Assembly (NCBI GenBank): GCA_025869455.1
Contig: JAOZVT010001021.1
Coordinates: 1 to 34,624 of the forward strand
DNA from: Prosthecobacter sp.
GTDB taxonomy: Bacteria > Verrucomicrobiota > Verrucomicrobiia > Verrucomicrobiales > Verrucomicrobiaceae
Length of the DNA: 34,624 nucleotides
Direction of reading: 5' to 3'
Of the stretch, positions 1 through 7,614 are shown piece after piece. How positions within the stretch are numbered: the stretch's first letter is position 1; the number at the start of each line of letters is the position of its first letter. The translations under genes and the position numbers were made by a program. The notes beneath the pieces were generated by a model that saw only the letters and a list, made by a program, of their open reading frames with translations, was not told the origin of the DNA and did no database searches.

Positions 1-1365
1 AGGAAGAGCTGACTGGCCTGATGGCGTCACGCCCGCCTGTGAATAAACATCCACCCAGTTGATCCCGTCATCAACCGACACCTGAACCAAGGCATATTCA
101 AAAGTCGAGGCGGCTCTCAATCGGCTACGGAAGGAGAGACTGGCTCCCGGCTGAACTTGAAAGCTATCATCGTAAGTTAGAATCTCCGAACTGTAAGCTC
201 CAATAGGATGCACTAAATGATAGGCTGCCGCCCCTGAATGCTTCACCGTTGTTGATAAAGGAGCATAGGTCTCCGTCGTGGTCGCGGTCACTCGGTCAAA
301 ATTTTCTGCCCCATCATCTGGCACATCTCCGATTTTCAGCGCCTGCCATTCGTAACTTGTTGCTCCGCCAATAGCGGGAAAGGAAAAGGATGAGGTACCG
401 CCATTATTCACCACCGTAGGACCGTTCAGTGCCAAAGGCGTAAATGCAGGTTTAAAATCCACCTTCACATTCTTACCCCCTGAAATGACGACATCTCCAC
501 CGCCATTCAGTCCAAGTCCGGCAAAGGTCACTGCACGCGTCGTGCTGCTAGTCGGGATAGGAACGGTAAAGCCACCCGAGTTTGCCGTCACGGCATGAAA
601 GGATGAACCCGCTACATTCACGGTTAGGCCGCCAATCCCTTCCCCCAAATCATAAAAGTTATTCCCGTTTAAGTCGTAGTACGCGACTCCTGTGACGAAG
701 GCAGAACTTGCAGAAGGCGTTCCGAAGTTCTGCGTTACTAACTGTGGCCCCACGGTATTACTTCCCACCGTATTGGTTCCTAGAATAACACCGATCCCCA
801 CTTCACGGTAATCTCCGTGAATGTTCGTTCGGTGTCCACGTCCCTCCTGCATACCATCCGTATCAGGTGGCTCCCCCTCTACGGAACCCCAGTCCACCTG
901 GAATCCAGCATGGCCCTGAAACACAGAATCCGCATAGGAAAACACATTCTCCCCCAGGGAAGAAAAGGAGTAATTCACCGCAGCCACGCGCTCAGCAAGA
1001 TGATCACCATTGAAACTCTCGTGACCTTGAAAAGCATGTGTAAACATGTCCGCATTGTGCCCTCGTGCCATGGTCGTCAGTTTCGCATTCAACGCCAAAG
1101 GCTGACCTGCCTGAATGGCCGCAAATTCCGATTGCATAAGCACCAGATCCACCCCGTGAAACTGAAGTGCATTCACCACGTCTGGATCCGTGGTGGTAGC
1201 CATGCGCACGCCCTCAGCAGTCGGGTTTGCACGTGCCCGGTTGATCATCTCCAAGTAGAGTTGCTCTTCATCCGTCGGCTCTCCGATAGAGTAAAGAGTC
1301 GTGCCCTGGCTCCACGCGGCGGTGGTGATCGTGAGCAGGATCAGAAGCATGGTTGACGCCTTCAT
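1..1365 (-). CDS. Secreted CAP/SCP-domain protein with SdrD_B-like module (3' end beyond window)
   Basis: The minus-strand frame is open from an ATG at 1365 to the window edge, giving 455 codons without a stop. Residues 1-20 form a signal peptide ending near A-W-S-Q. A bacterial CAP (SCP/PR1-like) domain spans about 33-215: R-G-H-N (101-104), L-G-E-N (137-140) and G-H-R-T-N-I (177-182) carry the usual His/Glu/His cavity residues. Residues about 223-252 read as an SdrD_B-like repeat with a calcium-loop pattern (D-L-N-G-N-N-x-Y-D-L-G-E). Beyond 310 the sequence is beta-rich and resembles Ig-like or LamG-like extracellular modules. It is probably exported; the function of bacterial CAP proteins is mostly unknown. 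The plus-strand frame at 817-1356 is the antisense shadow of this domain. Confidence 0.85.
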   Translation of the reverse strand, partial: MKASTMLLILLTITTAAWSQGTTLYSIGEPTDEEQLYLEMINRARANPTAEGVRMATTTDPDVVNALQFHGVDLVLMQSEFAAIQAGQPLALNAKLTTMARGHNADMFTHAFQGHESFNGDHLAERVAAVNYSFSSLGENVFSYADSVFQGHAGFQVDWGSVEGEPPDTDGMQEGRGHRTNIHGDYREVGIGVILGTNTVGSNTVGPQLVTQNFGTPSASSAFVTGVAYYDLNGNNFYDLGEGIGGLTVNVAGSSFHAVTANSGGFTVPIPTSSTTRAVTFAGLGLNGGGDVVISGGKNVKVDFKPAFTPLALNGPTVVNNGGTSSFSFPAIGGATSYEWQALKIGDVPDDGAENFDRVTATTTETYAPLSTTVKHSGAAAYHLVHPIGAYSSEILTYDDSFQVQPGASLSFRSRLRAASTFEYALVQVSVDDGINWVDVYSQAGVTPSGQSALP

Positions 1366-1460
1366 CCCGCATTATCACCGCCAGACGAGATCAGGCAACC
1401 TAACAAAGAAAAGAATCAACCGAGGAAAACAAACCAGCGAGCTGCTCTAATATCCCTTGA

Positions 1461-2624
1461 TTAACAGCAGCCAGCCCCAGGGACACAGCCACCTTTCACC
1501 TCCTGAACAAGCTCACCATCTCGGTGCGTTGGTGTCGGTTTCCCTGGGCGGAAATGCTCTTCATGCTCCAGCTTAGCGATCAAAGTCGGGAACTGGGTAC
1601 AAGTCTCAGCAAGCCCAGCTTTCACAGCTTCCATCAAGGTTGCCGGATCAGCCTCCGCACGTAGATTTACGATGAGCTGCCCCCCTTCACTCGGTTCATC
1701 CAGCTCCATTCCCAATTCAGGAATGTAGTCACTACGCACCAAATTCACTGAAGCTAACTCCCCCGCGATTCCGTCATCGGGACTGTACGTCATTTTGAAA
1801 TGAGCGATCTCCGTCCCATCTTTTTGCAGTCGTTGCTGCACATCCGCAGCCAACGCGCGGAGGAAGTCATTAGCCTCGAATTCCTCGGTCGCTTTCAGCG
1901 TGACCGTTGCGTTCAGCCAGCCTAGCAAAGCTTCACCATCCGCATAGACCTCGTAGTCCACCGCCATCGGGTTCCGCCGAGCTTGCTCATCGGTCATCAA
2001 TTGGCCAAAGAGTTCCTCTAAACCTGTCTCCTGACGAGGAGACGCTGTCAGAATCTGAGCCAGCGGAAACTCTTTCGTCAAGGCTTCGCGCAATTCCTCA
2101 CGCTCATGATCTCCAATCATGTCACTCTTGCTGATGACGATGATGTCTGCCTCTTCGAGCTGTTTTTTGAAAATGTAAGCGACCTTGCTGGAGAAGCTCC
2201 CCCCAGCATCCAGCCCAAACACACGCCGTGCACGCACAGGGTCCACCAGCACGCTCAGTGGAGCGATGGTAAAGGCATCCCCATACATACGACGCAGTGG
2301 GTACGTGACTGTCGCCACCAAATCCGTGCAACTCCCCACAGGCTCTGCGATAAAAACATCCGGCTTCATTTGATCGGATAGTTTGTTAGCCGCATCGACC
2401 AACGTATTAAAACGACAGCAAAAACACCCCCCTGCAATTTCCTCCGTGGCATAGCCCTGCCCACGCAGCAGCTTCGTATCCACCAGACCGCCAGCCTGAT
2501 CATTCGTAATCAATCCCACCCGCAATCCTTGATCCGTCAGATACTTGGCCAGACGGCCCACAGTGGTGGTCTTTCCGGCTCCGAGGAAACCTCCAATCAT
2601 GATGTAGCGTGCTTTACTGGGCAT
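1461..2624 (-). CDS. CobW/COG0523-family GTPase (metallochaperone-like)
   Basis: This 387-residue protein is a G3E-family P-loop GTPase of the CobW/P47K type, a family that inserts or delivers metals (Co, Zn, Ni or others). Walker A is G-G-F-L-G-A-G-K-T-T (11-20). The family's CxCC metal motif is G-G-C-F-C-C (65-70). Walker B lies around F-I-A-E-P, and the base-recognition motif reads S-K-S-D. The CobW C-terminal domain follows. The last residues, G-C-V-P-G-A-G-C-C, form an extra Cys-rich tail that could be a second metal site. It is the last gene of a minus-strand group containing a TonB-dependent receptor and two regulators. The 107-bp gap upstream holds an inverted repeat, so it may have its own promoter. 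The metal cannot be deduced from sequence alone. Confidence 0.9.
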   Translation of the reverse strand: MPSKARYIMIGGFLGAGKTTTVGRLAKYLTDQGLRVGLITNDQAGGLVDTKLLRGQGYATEEIAGGCFCCRFNTLVDAANKLSDQMKPDVFIAEPVGSCTDLVATVTYPLRRMYGDAFTIAPLSVLVDPVRARRVFGLDAGGSFSSKVAYIFKKQLEEADIIVISKSDMIGDHEREELREALTKEFPLAQILTASPRQETGLEELFGQLMTDEQARRNPMAVDYEVYADGEALLGWLNATVTLKATEEFEANDFLRALAADVQQRLQKDGTEIAHFKMTYSPDDGIAGELASVNLVRSDYIPELGMELDEPSEGGQLIVNLRAEADPATLMEAVKAGLAETCTQFPTLIAKLEHEEHFRPGKPTPTHRDGELVQEVKGGCVPGAGCC

Positions 2625-2642
2625 TAATTGATTTGAGATTAT

Positions 2643-2658
2643 TTGCGACGATGCGCAA
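2643..2658 (-). promoter_or_regulatory. Inverted repeat TTGCG-N6-CGCAA upstream of the CobW-like gene
   Basis: TTGCG (2643-2647) and CGCAA (2654-2658) are exact reverse complements separated by six bases, 19-34 bp upstream of the CobW-like start codon. The position and symmetry suit an operator for a dimeric regulator such as the ArsR-type protein encoded at 5649-5972. This is a weak inference because five-base arms can arise by chance. Confidence 0.3.
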
Positions 2659-2731
2659 GTACCATTCCTGATTGAATTTAAAGATCCTAATCAACTCGTT
2701 TCCCAAGCCCATCCCCTAAAGCCCCATCCAC

Positions 2732-3214
2732 TCAAGGACGAACCTTGATGACCTCGATTTTGACCACTTGTCGCACCCAGCGGAAATGCCGACGTTCTTT
2801 AGGGACAATTAGGCGATACGGACCTTGGCCAATCGGTATAGCTTCCCCATTCATAGCGTCTGCTAAAATAACAGGATCATCTGTACTACGCGGGTCCAAC
2901 TCTGGTAACGCAAAGACGACGCTATATCCATCTGCAGCAGTCACTAAAACATACTGAGCTAAAGCAGGACCACGTAAGGAGTCCCCAAGATTAAGCTCTG
3001 CTTGCTGCAAAACCTGATAAAGAGGAACGCCTGTCCAGGCAGCTTCCTCGCCACCGTGATCTACCGCTTTCACGGTTTGATGAGGAAGCAATTCCAGATC
3101 ATTTTTCTTGAGTTTAATCGGGGCGGAATCCCCCACTTTCACGCTCAATTCCCCTGCATAAACTGAGCAGAAAAGCGTGAGTAAAACCAAATGAAAAAGA
3201 TAGTTTTTCAGCAT
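2732..3214 (-). CDS. Secreted SUOX-fold (oxidoreductase molybdopterin-binding-like) protein
   Basis: The 160-residue product has a signal peptide (about 1-20, cleavage near V-Y-A-G). The mature part resembles the molybdopterin-binding fold of the sulfite oxidase family (Oxidored_molyb). It shows a V-P-L-Y-Q-V-L-like strand-helix, a D-G-Y-S-V-V-F-A-L-P-E-L segment and the closing block G-P-Y-R-L-I-V-P...R-W-V-R-Q-V-V-K-I-E-V. It is much shorter than catalytic sulfite oxidase or YedY. Its only cysteine (C16) lies in the signal peptide, so the molybdenum-ligating Cys of those enzymes is missing and a binding role is more likely than catalysis. It starts one base after the TonB-receptor stop codon, so the two are cotranscribed and probably act together. 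Confidence 0.75.
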   Translation of the reverse strand: MLKNYLFHLVLLTLFCSVYAGELSVKVGDSAPIKLKKNDLELLPHQTVKAVDHGGEEAAWTGVPLYQVLQQAELNLGDSLRGPALAQYVLVTAADGYSVVFALPELDPRSTDDPVILADAMNGEAIPIGQGPYRLIVPKERRHFRWVRQVVKIEVIKVRP

Positions 3215-3215
3215 G

Positions 3216-5168
3216 TTAAAACTCCACTTTCATGTTCACAAAAAAGACACGCCCAGCTTCAGGATACCCCTCAGTCAGCGCATAATTGCGGTCGAACACA
3301 TTGTTCACTCCTGCACTCAGTGTTATCTCATGGGGTAAACGCACCGCTACTTTGAGATTCGCGATGGCCCAGGCACCCGCTTCACTCCCATAACTGGTGG
3401 AGTAGCGTGATCCATTGTATTCCACACTCGGGATCACACTCAGCCAGTTCAGCGGACGGATCTCCGCATAGGTAAAAAAGCTGTGCCTTGGCGTATCAAT
3501 CAATCGTACGTTAGGCTGGCTCAGATTTTGCCGATCCAGATACGCATAATTAACCGTCCACTGAAACACTTCATTCGGTTTCCAATCCCAGCCAAATTCA
3601 GCCCCGATATGCCGACTCTCCCCAACGTTCTGCAACTGGAAACGCCCCGGCTGCACATTGTCCACACGCTGAATGGTATCCTCAATCTCAGCCGCAAAGA
3701 CGTTGGCCCGAACCGTCAGTGAATCATGAAGTACACCTTCATAACCCAGTTCATAATGCACGGCCGTTTCAGGCTCCAGATCAGAATTCGGAATCGCTTG
3801 GCCCAGGCGATAGGAATAACGATCCTTGATGGTCGGAAATCGACTCTTCCGCGCCACCGTTAGATGCAATCGATGCGCTTCCGTTAAATCATAAAAGAAA
3901 CCCATTTGAGGATTCCACGAAGCAAATGCTTCGCCTCCAAGAGCAACTCCCGTATTCGTGTCCACCGCTTCTTCCACTGAGCGCCGATCATAACTGAGTC
4001 CTGCAACAGCAGAGAAACGATCTGTAAACTCATGGGTATCCTCCAATCCCAAAGACCAAGTCATATCCTCAAAGGTATAAAAATCCGCACCATCGTTATG
4101 CTCTTTGTGTCGATCAAATTTCCCATGCACCGCTGCTTTTAGAGTGTTGTTTGCACCTAACTGGGTACCTATCTCCAAGCTGCCACCCACAGTCCAATCA
4201 TCATAAAAACTCTGGAACGAGCGCCCAGCCTTTTGGCTGTCATAATGAGCGTCATCATAGGCAAACAACGTGTTTTTAAACTGATCCCAATACCACCTTG
4301 TCTTTAAATAAGTGTCTTTGGCTATCTCCGTCTGAGTGATGAGATAAACGGTCTGTTTATCCCAGCGAGGCCATTGCCAGAAACGAACGGACTGCAGGGG
4401 ATCATCACCTGCATAGACGGGGTTTCCCTTTTCCCCACGCTGGAGTGAATACCCTAAAGCATACTCATCTGTGTCATTCGGGGTATAGCCGACTTTAGCA
4501 CTGAAGCGCCAATCTTCACGATACGCATTGTCGCGAGAGCCTCCATTTTCGCGCGAATTAGACGTAAAATCATCCGACAGAGGGTACGAATCCGCATCCA
4601 GAAATGAACCACTTAACTGGGCATACCAAGGCCCTTGCCTGAAACCGACATTCAGCGCTGCCTGATAGCCGCCTTCTTGAAACCAACCTGTTAGAAGATC
4701 GCCTTCAACAGGCCGCTCCGGCTTTCGTGAAACAATATTGATGGCCCCACCCAGTGTATTTGCCCCATACAGAGCCGAGGAGAAGCCTTTGCTCACACGG
4801 ATCTGTGCCACATCAGCCGTGGTAAAACGACGCAAGTCCACATAACCATCGTACGGCACATAAACCGGAATCCCATCTATGAAAACAGGCACCTGCCGAA
4901 GGTCAAAACCACGCACATTCACACCCGTCTCATTGCGCGGCCCCGTTTGACTCATCGTGACTCCTGGAGAAAGCCGCAATGCTTCCGCCAGATCCGTCCT
5001 CTCCAGATTACGCATCGTCTCCACGCTGATGGTATCTGCAAGAGCATCCACCAAAGGTTGCTGACGATCCGCTGTAACAACAATGGCACCTAAGCTGAAG
5101 GGCTTTGTTTCAGCCGCATTAAGAAAAGAGCCAACGAATAAAAATAGGAAACAGGCACGCGGGAGCAT
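3216..5168 (-). CDS. TonB-dependent outer-membrane receptor, candidate metal-complex (molybdate?) transporter
   Basis: The 650-residue protein has a signal peptide (1 to about 18) and a TonB-box-like segment (I-V-V-T-A-D, 29-34). A plug domain follows, with V-R-G-F-D-L-R-Q-V-P-V-F-I-D-G-I-P-V-Y and the L-Y-G-A-N-T-L-G-G-A-I-N-I-V block. The rest is a 22-strand-type beta-barrel ending in F-V-N-M-K-V-E-F, with the terminal Phe expected for outer-membrane insertion. The substrate is not readable from the barrel. Context is the best clue: a ModE-type regulator lies directly upstream, a Mo-box-like palindrome lies 18 bp before the start codon, and a SUOX-fold secreted protein lies directly downstream. 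An uptake role for molybdate, tungstate or a chelate is inferred. No TonB/ExbBD or ModABC genes are in the window. Confidence 0.9.
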   Translation of the reverse strand: MLPRACFLFLFVGSFLNAAETKPFSLGAIVVTADRQQPLVDALADTISVETMRNLERTDLAEALRLSPGVTMSQTGPRNETGVNVRGFDLRQVPVFIDGIPVYVPYDGYVDLRRFTTADVAQIRVSKGFSSALYGANTLGGAINIVSRKPERPVEGDLLTGWFQEGGYQAALNVGFRQGPWYAQLSGSFLDADSYPLSDDFTSNSRENGGSRDNAYREDWRFSAKVGYTPNDTDEYALGYSLQRGEKGNPVYAGDDPLQSVRFWQWPRWDKQTVYLITQTEIAKDTYLKTRWYWDQFKNTLFAYDDAHYDSQKAGRSFQSFYDDWTVGGSLEIGTQLGANNTLKAAVHGKFDRHKEHNDGADFYTFEDMTWSLGLEDTHEFTDRFSAVAGLSYDRRSVEEAVDTNTGVALGGEAFASWNPQMGFFYDLTEAHRLHLTVARKSRFPTIKDRYSYRLGQAIPNSDLEPETAVHYELGYEGVLHDSLTVRANVFAAEIEDTIQRVDNVQPGRFQLQNVGESRHIGAEFGWDWKPNEVFQWTVNYAYLDRQNLSQPNVRLIDTPRHSFFTYAEIRPLNWLSVIPSVEYNGSRYSTSYGSEAGAWAIANLKVAVRLPHEITLSAGVNNVFDRNYALTEGYPEAGRVFFVNMKVEF

Positions 5169-5185
5169 GCTGCTAAAAAAGCCTC

Positions 5186-5211
5186 CCGATATGTTTTGTC
5201 AAACATATCGG
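5186..5211 (-). promoter_or_regulatory. Perfect 11-bp palindrome with Mo-box geometry before the TonB-receptor gene
   Basis: The left arm CCGATATGTTT (5186-5196) and the right arm AAACATATCGG (5201-5211) are exact reverse complements around a TGTC spacer. The outer CG dinucleotides span 24 bp, the same span as in the ModE operator consensus (CGnTATATA-N6-TATATAnCG), and the arms are AT-rich inside the CG. It sits in the 52-bp gap between the ModE-type gene and the receptor. An alternative is an intrinsic terminator of the ModE-type gene, since a short T-run follows on the minus strand (complement of 5175-5180). Both roles together (operator or attenuator) are possible. Confidence 0.6.
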
Positions 5212-5220
5212 ATTTGAAAG

Positions 5221-5595
5221 TTAGGCTTCGAGCAATTTAAGCAGTTTTTTTTGGTGTTTCTTGATTGTCGAATCCAACTCCCCACGCAGTTCAGCATAAG
5301 CAGTTAGCACTTTTCCCCCAAGCTCTGTCAGGCTCGCACCACCTCTTACCGCTCCGCCCCGCGTGGAAATCACCAAAGACTCAGGAAACAATTCATTCAT
5401 GAGTTTCACATGACGCCAAGCGCGCTGGTAAGACATCTCCATCTTCCGCGCCGCTTCAGAGATGGACCCCGTTTCACGAATATGCGTGAGCAATTCGACT
5501 TTACCCGGACCCAATACCGTCACGGCACCAAGCAGTACCCGCACATGCAAAGCAACACGGGCCGTAGGTGATTCAACAAACGTGGAGGCAGACAT
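5221..5595 (-). CDS. ModE-type winged-helix regulator, DNA-binding domain only
   Basis: The 124-residue protein matches the N-terminal domain of ModE (LysR-like winged helix). The recognition region G-S-I-S-E-A-A-R-K-M-E-M-S-Y-Q-R-A-W is at 43-60. The glycine-rich wing R-G-G-A-V-R-G-G-A-S-L-T-E-L-G is at 79-93. E. coli ModE (about 260 residues) carries two C-terminal TOBE/Mop domains that bind molybdate. Here the protein ends in a short Lys-rich helix, so the effector domain is absent. It lies between the ArsR-type gene (53-bp gap) and the TonB-receptor gene (52-bp gap), on the same strand. It probably controls the receptor through the palindrome at 5186-5211. Confidence 0.85.
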   Translation of the reverse strand: MSASTFVESPTARVALHVRVLLGAVTVLGPGKVELLTHIRETGSISEAARKMEMSYQRAWRHVKLMNELFPESLVISTRGGAVRGGASLTELGGKVLTAYAELRGELDSTIKKHQKKLLKLLEA

Positions 5596-5648
5596 GCCTC
5601 AAAATACCAAAATTACGCCAAGCTTCCACCAAGACCTGCAAGCACAAT

Positions 5649-5972
5649 TCATTCACCCTCAAACTGATCCAGATGAAACTGGCAGCAGCCGAGATCCAGA
5701 GTTTGAGTACCGGGTTTCATACGCGCCCGAAAAGCTTCCGCCAATGAATAGACCCGTTGCTGGCTGTGTTTTTTAACCTCGATCAAACCCGCTTCACGCA
5801 ATACCCGCAAATGCTTGGAAGCATTGTAAGGGGTGGCCGAAAGCTCTTCGCACAAATCATTCACACAACGTGGCCCGGCCAACAAAGCACGTACCAACGC
5901 AAAGCGTGTCGGCTCACCAAGCGCACGCATGGCGGTGAGGCAGTCAAAATGAACGCGACGGCTGCGGGGCAT
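5649..5972 (-). CDS. ArsR/SmtB-family regulator with C-terminal Cys pair
   Basis: The 107-residue winged-helix repressor has an ArsR core: A-L-G-E-P-T-R-F-A-L-V-R-A-L-L, then a recognition helix around Y-N-A-S-K-H-L-R-V-L-R-E-A-G-L-I (49-64) and a wing ending Q-Q-R-V-Y-S-L. C36 and C41 lie in the region where ArsR/SmtB sensors bind metals, and the tail has L-D-L-G-C-C-Q-F-H (93-101), so thiol-based metal or metalloid sensing is plausible. The ATG at 5972 is chosen. An in-frame TTG at 6008 would add 12 residues unlike the family. It is the first gene of the minus-strand metal cluster (regulator, regulator, receptor, SUOX-fold protein, CobW-like). Confidence 0.85.
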   Translation of the reverse strand: MPRSRRVHFDCLTAMRALGEPTRFALVRALLAGPRCVNDLCEELSATPYNASKHLRVLREAGLIEVKKHSQQRVYSLAEAFRARMKPGTQTLDLGCCQFHLDQFEGE

Positions 5973-6036
5973 GTGGGAGATGATTAAGCAGGCTCCGCCA
6001 TTACGCAAGACTTGCCTGAAGGCACACCAATCTAAA

Positions 6037-6621
6037 TCAAACGTTTGACCCTTTTTTCAAAGGCAAAACCGGCTGCTTACGAAACAGATTCCAGTGATCA
6101 ATCGCCCCCCAAATCACATAGGTAAGGACATAAGAGATGGGAGCCAAAACAGCGCCCAAAACGACCCCGCCAAACAACATGACAGGCGCATGTTCCTTAA
6201 GGGCCAACCACATACCAGCCACATCCATGGGAAACTTATCTGGGAAAGGAGTGGATGGAACCTCCGTTAAAAAGGCCAACGCCCATTTACCCACATGATA
6301 TTCCAGAGGTACTAGGGCGGCTAAAGTCACCGGATTGCTGACCCAGCACATGGCAATGGCTATGGGGATATTCACCCGAAAAACCGCTGCCAAAATGGCT
6401 GCAGAAGGCATTTGGATGGGCAGCAGTTGCAGCGTCACAAAAGTCCCCACCGCCATGCCTCCAGAAAAGGTATGCTGCGTTGGTTTCCAGACTCGTTTGT
6501 CCAAAAAATGGCGCGCAAACCACCGCATGAGAGGACTGGCCTTCAACTTCCTCGGGTGCTTGAGGAAACGGTAGGTCTTGAAGACGGAGCGGCGAAAATA
6601 GCCTTTGGCGAATTCAACCAT
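6037..6621 (-). CDS. DUF2062 family membrane protein
   Basis: The 194-residue protein matches DUF2062: a basic amphipathic N-terminus (F-R-R-S-V-F-K-T-Y-R-F-L), then G-G-M-A-V-G-T-F-V-T and a P-I-Q-M-P turn. Hydrophobic helices follow, separated by the conserved S-N-P-V-T-L motif, and two more helices lie near the C-terminus. The family is of unknown function and is often found near envelope or glycan-lipid genes, which fits the UppP gene directly upstream. The start is uncertain. The ATG at 6621 lies 11 bp past the uppP stop and suits the family start. An upstream in-frame ATG at 6654 would overlap uppP by 23 bp and add 11 residues. Confidence 0.8.
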   Translation of the reverse strand: MVEFAKGYFRRSVFKTYRFLKHPRKLKASPLMRWFARHFLDKRVWKPTQHTFSGGMAVGTFVTLQLLPIQMPSAAILAAVFRVNIPIAIAMCWVSNPVTLAALVPLEYHVGKWALAFLTEVPSTPFPDKFPMDVAGMWLALKEHAPVMLFGGVVLGAVLAPISYVLTYVIWGAIDHWNLFRKQPVLPLKKGSNV

Positions 6622-6631
6622 TGGAGTGGAT

Positions 6632-7432
6632 TCAGGGGTTCCCCAAGGCCACATAGATCAACAGACCTGCACCGAGAAATACCCGGTAAACAGCAAATCC
6701 ATTGAAGGTATGACTCTGAACGAAGTGAATGAGCCATTTCACCACCACAAAAGCAGAGATGGCGCTGACTAGGGTACCTAATGCGACCATGGACCAATCT
6801 TCGCCACCTAGACCATGATCTTTAATTTCAGAAATGATCTTCAGTCCACCTGCCGCCATCAGTGTCGGGATGCCCAGGAGGAAGGAAAACTCCGTTGCTG
6901 CCGGACGAGCAATGCTGAAGGCCATAGCCATCATGATGCTCGCACCGGAACGAGAAGTGCCTGGAAAGACAGCAGCCAATAACTGCGAGGCAGCCACCGC
7001 AGCCACCACCACCCATGTGATTTCACTAGTGCCAGTTTTGCCGCGATAAACACGCTCTAGCCAAAAAATGATGAGTCCACCAATCAAAGTGGCCCAGGCC
7101 ACAGGCTGCACGGTCTCAGGTAATTTCAGACCCAGCTTCTTGATGATCAAACCGCCGATAGCCGTCAGCAGAAACGCCCCCCCCAGCTTCGCTAGGTAAT
7201 CGCGGGTTTCAGGACTGTTTAAAGTCATGGCCATGTGCTTCAGCTTCTGAGTGAATACGGCCAACACAGCCAAGACCGCACCGCTCTGAATTACCACGTT
7301 GAACAAATCGCTCTTAGCTGGCAACCACCCCAAAGTCTGCGGGATCAAGAGATGCCCCGTCGAAGAAATGGGGAGAAATTCAGTGACACCTTCAATGATG
7401 CCAAGAAAGATAACAGAGAGCCAGTCGGGCAT
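6632..7432 (-). CDS. uppP: Undecaprenyl-diphosphatase UppP (BacA family)
   Basis: The integral inner-membrane enzyme dephosphorylates undecaprenyl pyrophosphate to recycle the carrier for peptidoglycan and other surface glycans; overproduction gives bacitracin resistance in other bacteria. Using the ATG at 7432 the protein has 266 residues, the usual length. The diagnostic blocks are E-G-V-T-E-F-L-P-I-S-S-T-G-H (14-27) and F-P-G-T-S-R-S-G-A-S (156-165), set among about eight hydrophobic helices. Translation could begin 22 codons earlier at an alternative start (7498), but that extension is basic and not family-like. The DUF2062 gene follows immediately on the same strand, so the two probably form an operon. 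Confidence 0.95.
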   Translation of the reverse strand: MPDWLSVIFLGIIEGVTEFLPISSTGHLLIPQTLGWLPAKSDLFNVVIQSGAVLAVLAVFTQKLKHMAMTLNSPETRDYLAKLGGAFLLTAIGGLIIKKLGLKLPETVQPVAWATLIGGLIIFWLERVYRGKTGTSEITWVVVAAVAASQLLAAVFPGTSRSGASIMMAMAFSIARPAATEFSFLLGIPTLMAAGGLKIISEIKDHGLGGEDWSMVALGTLVSAISAFVVVKWLIHFVQSHTFNGFAVYRVFLGAGLLIYVALGNP

Positions 7433-7614
7433 AAAATAACAGATCGGGGGGAGTAAATCGCGTAGCGCGCATTTACGAGGCAATAATAGCGAATGCAAGC
7501 ACCGTCACGAGAGGAGTGTGACACATCTGCTCCATTCCGGACGGTCTGTGCATTGACACCCAGCCTCGAAACCTGATAGCATCCTGAAAATGCACAAAGG
7601 CTAGGTTATTACCT

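Noticed and set aside
817..1356. 179-residue plus-strand frame at the left end
   Set aside because: It is antisense to the CAP domain, whose minus-strand frame has a signal peptide and conserved motifs.
5169..5220. Cobalamin riboswitch controlling the TonB receptor, as would fit a CobW neighbour
   Set aside because: The gap is only 52 bp, far too short for the cobalamin aptamer, and holds only the palindrome.
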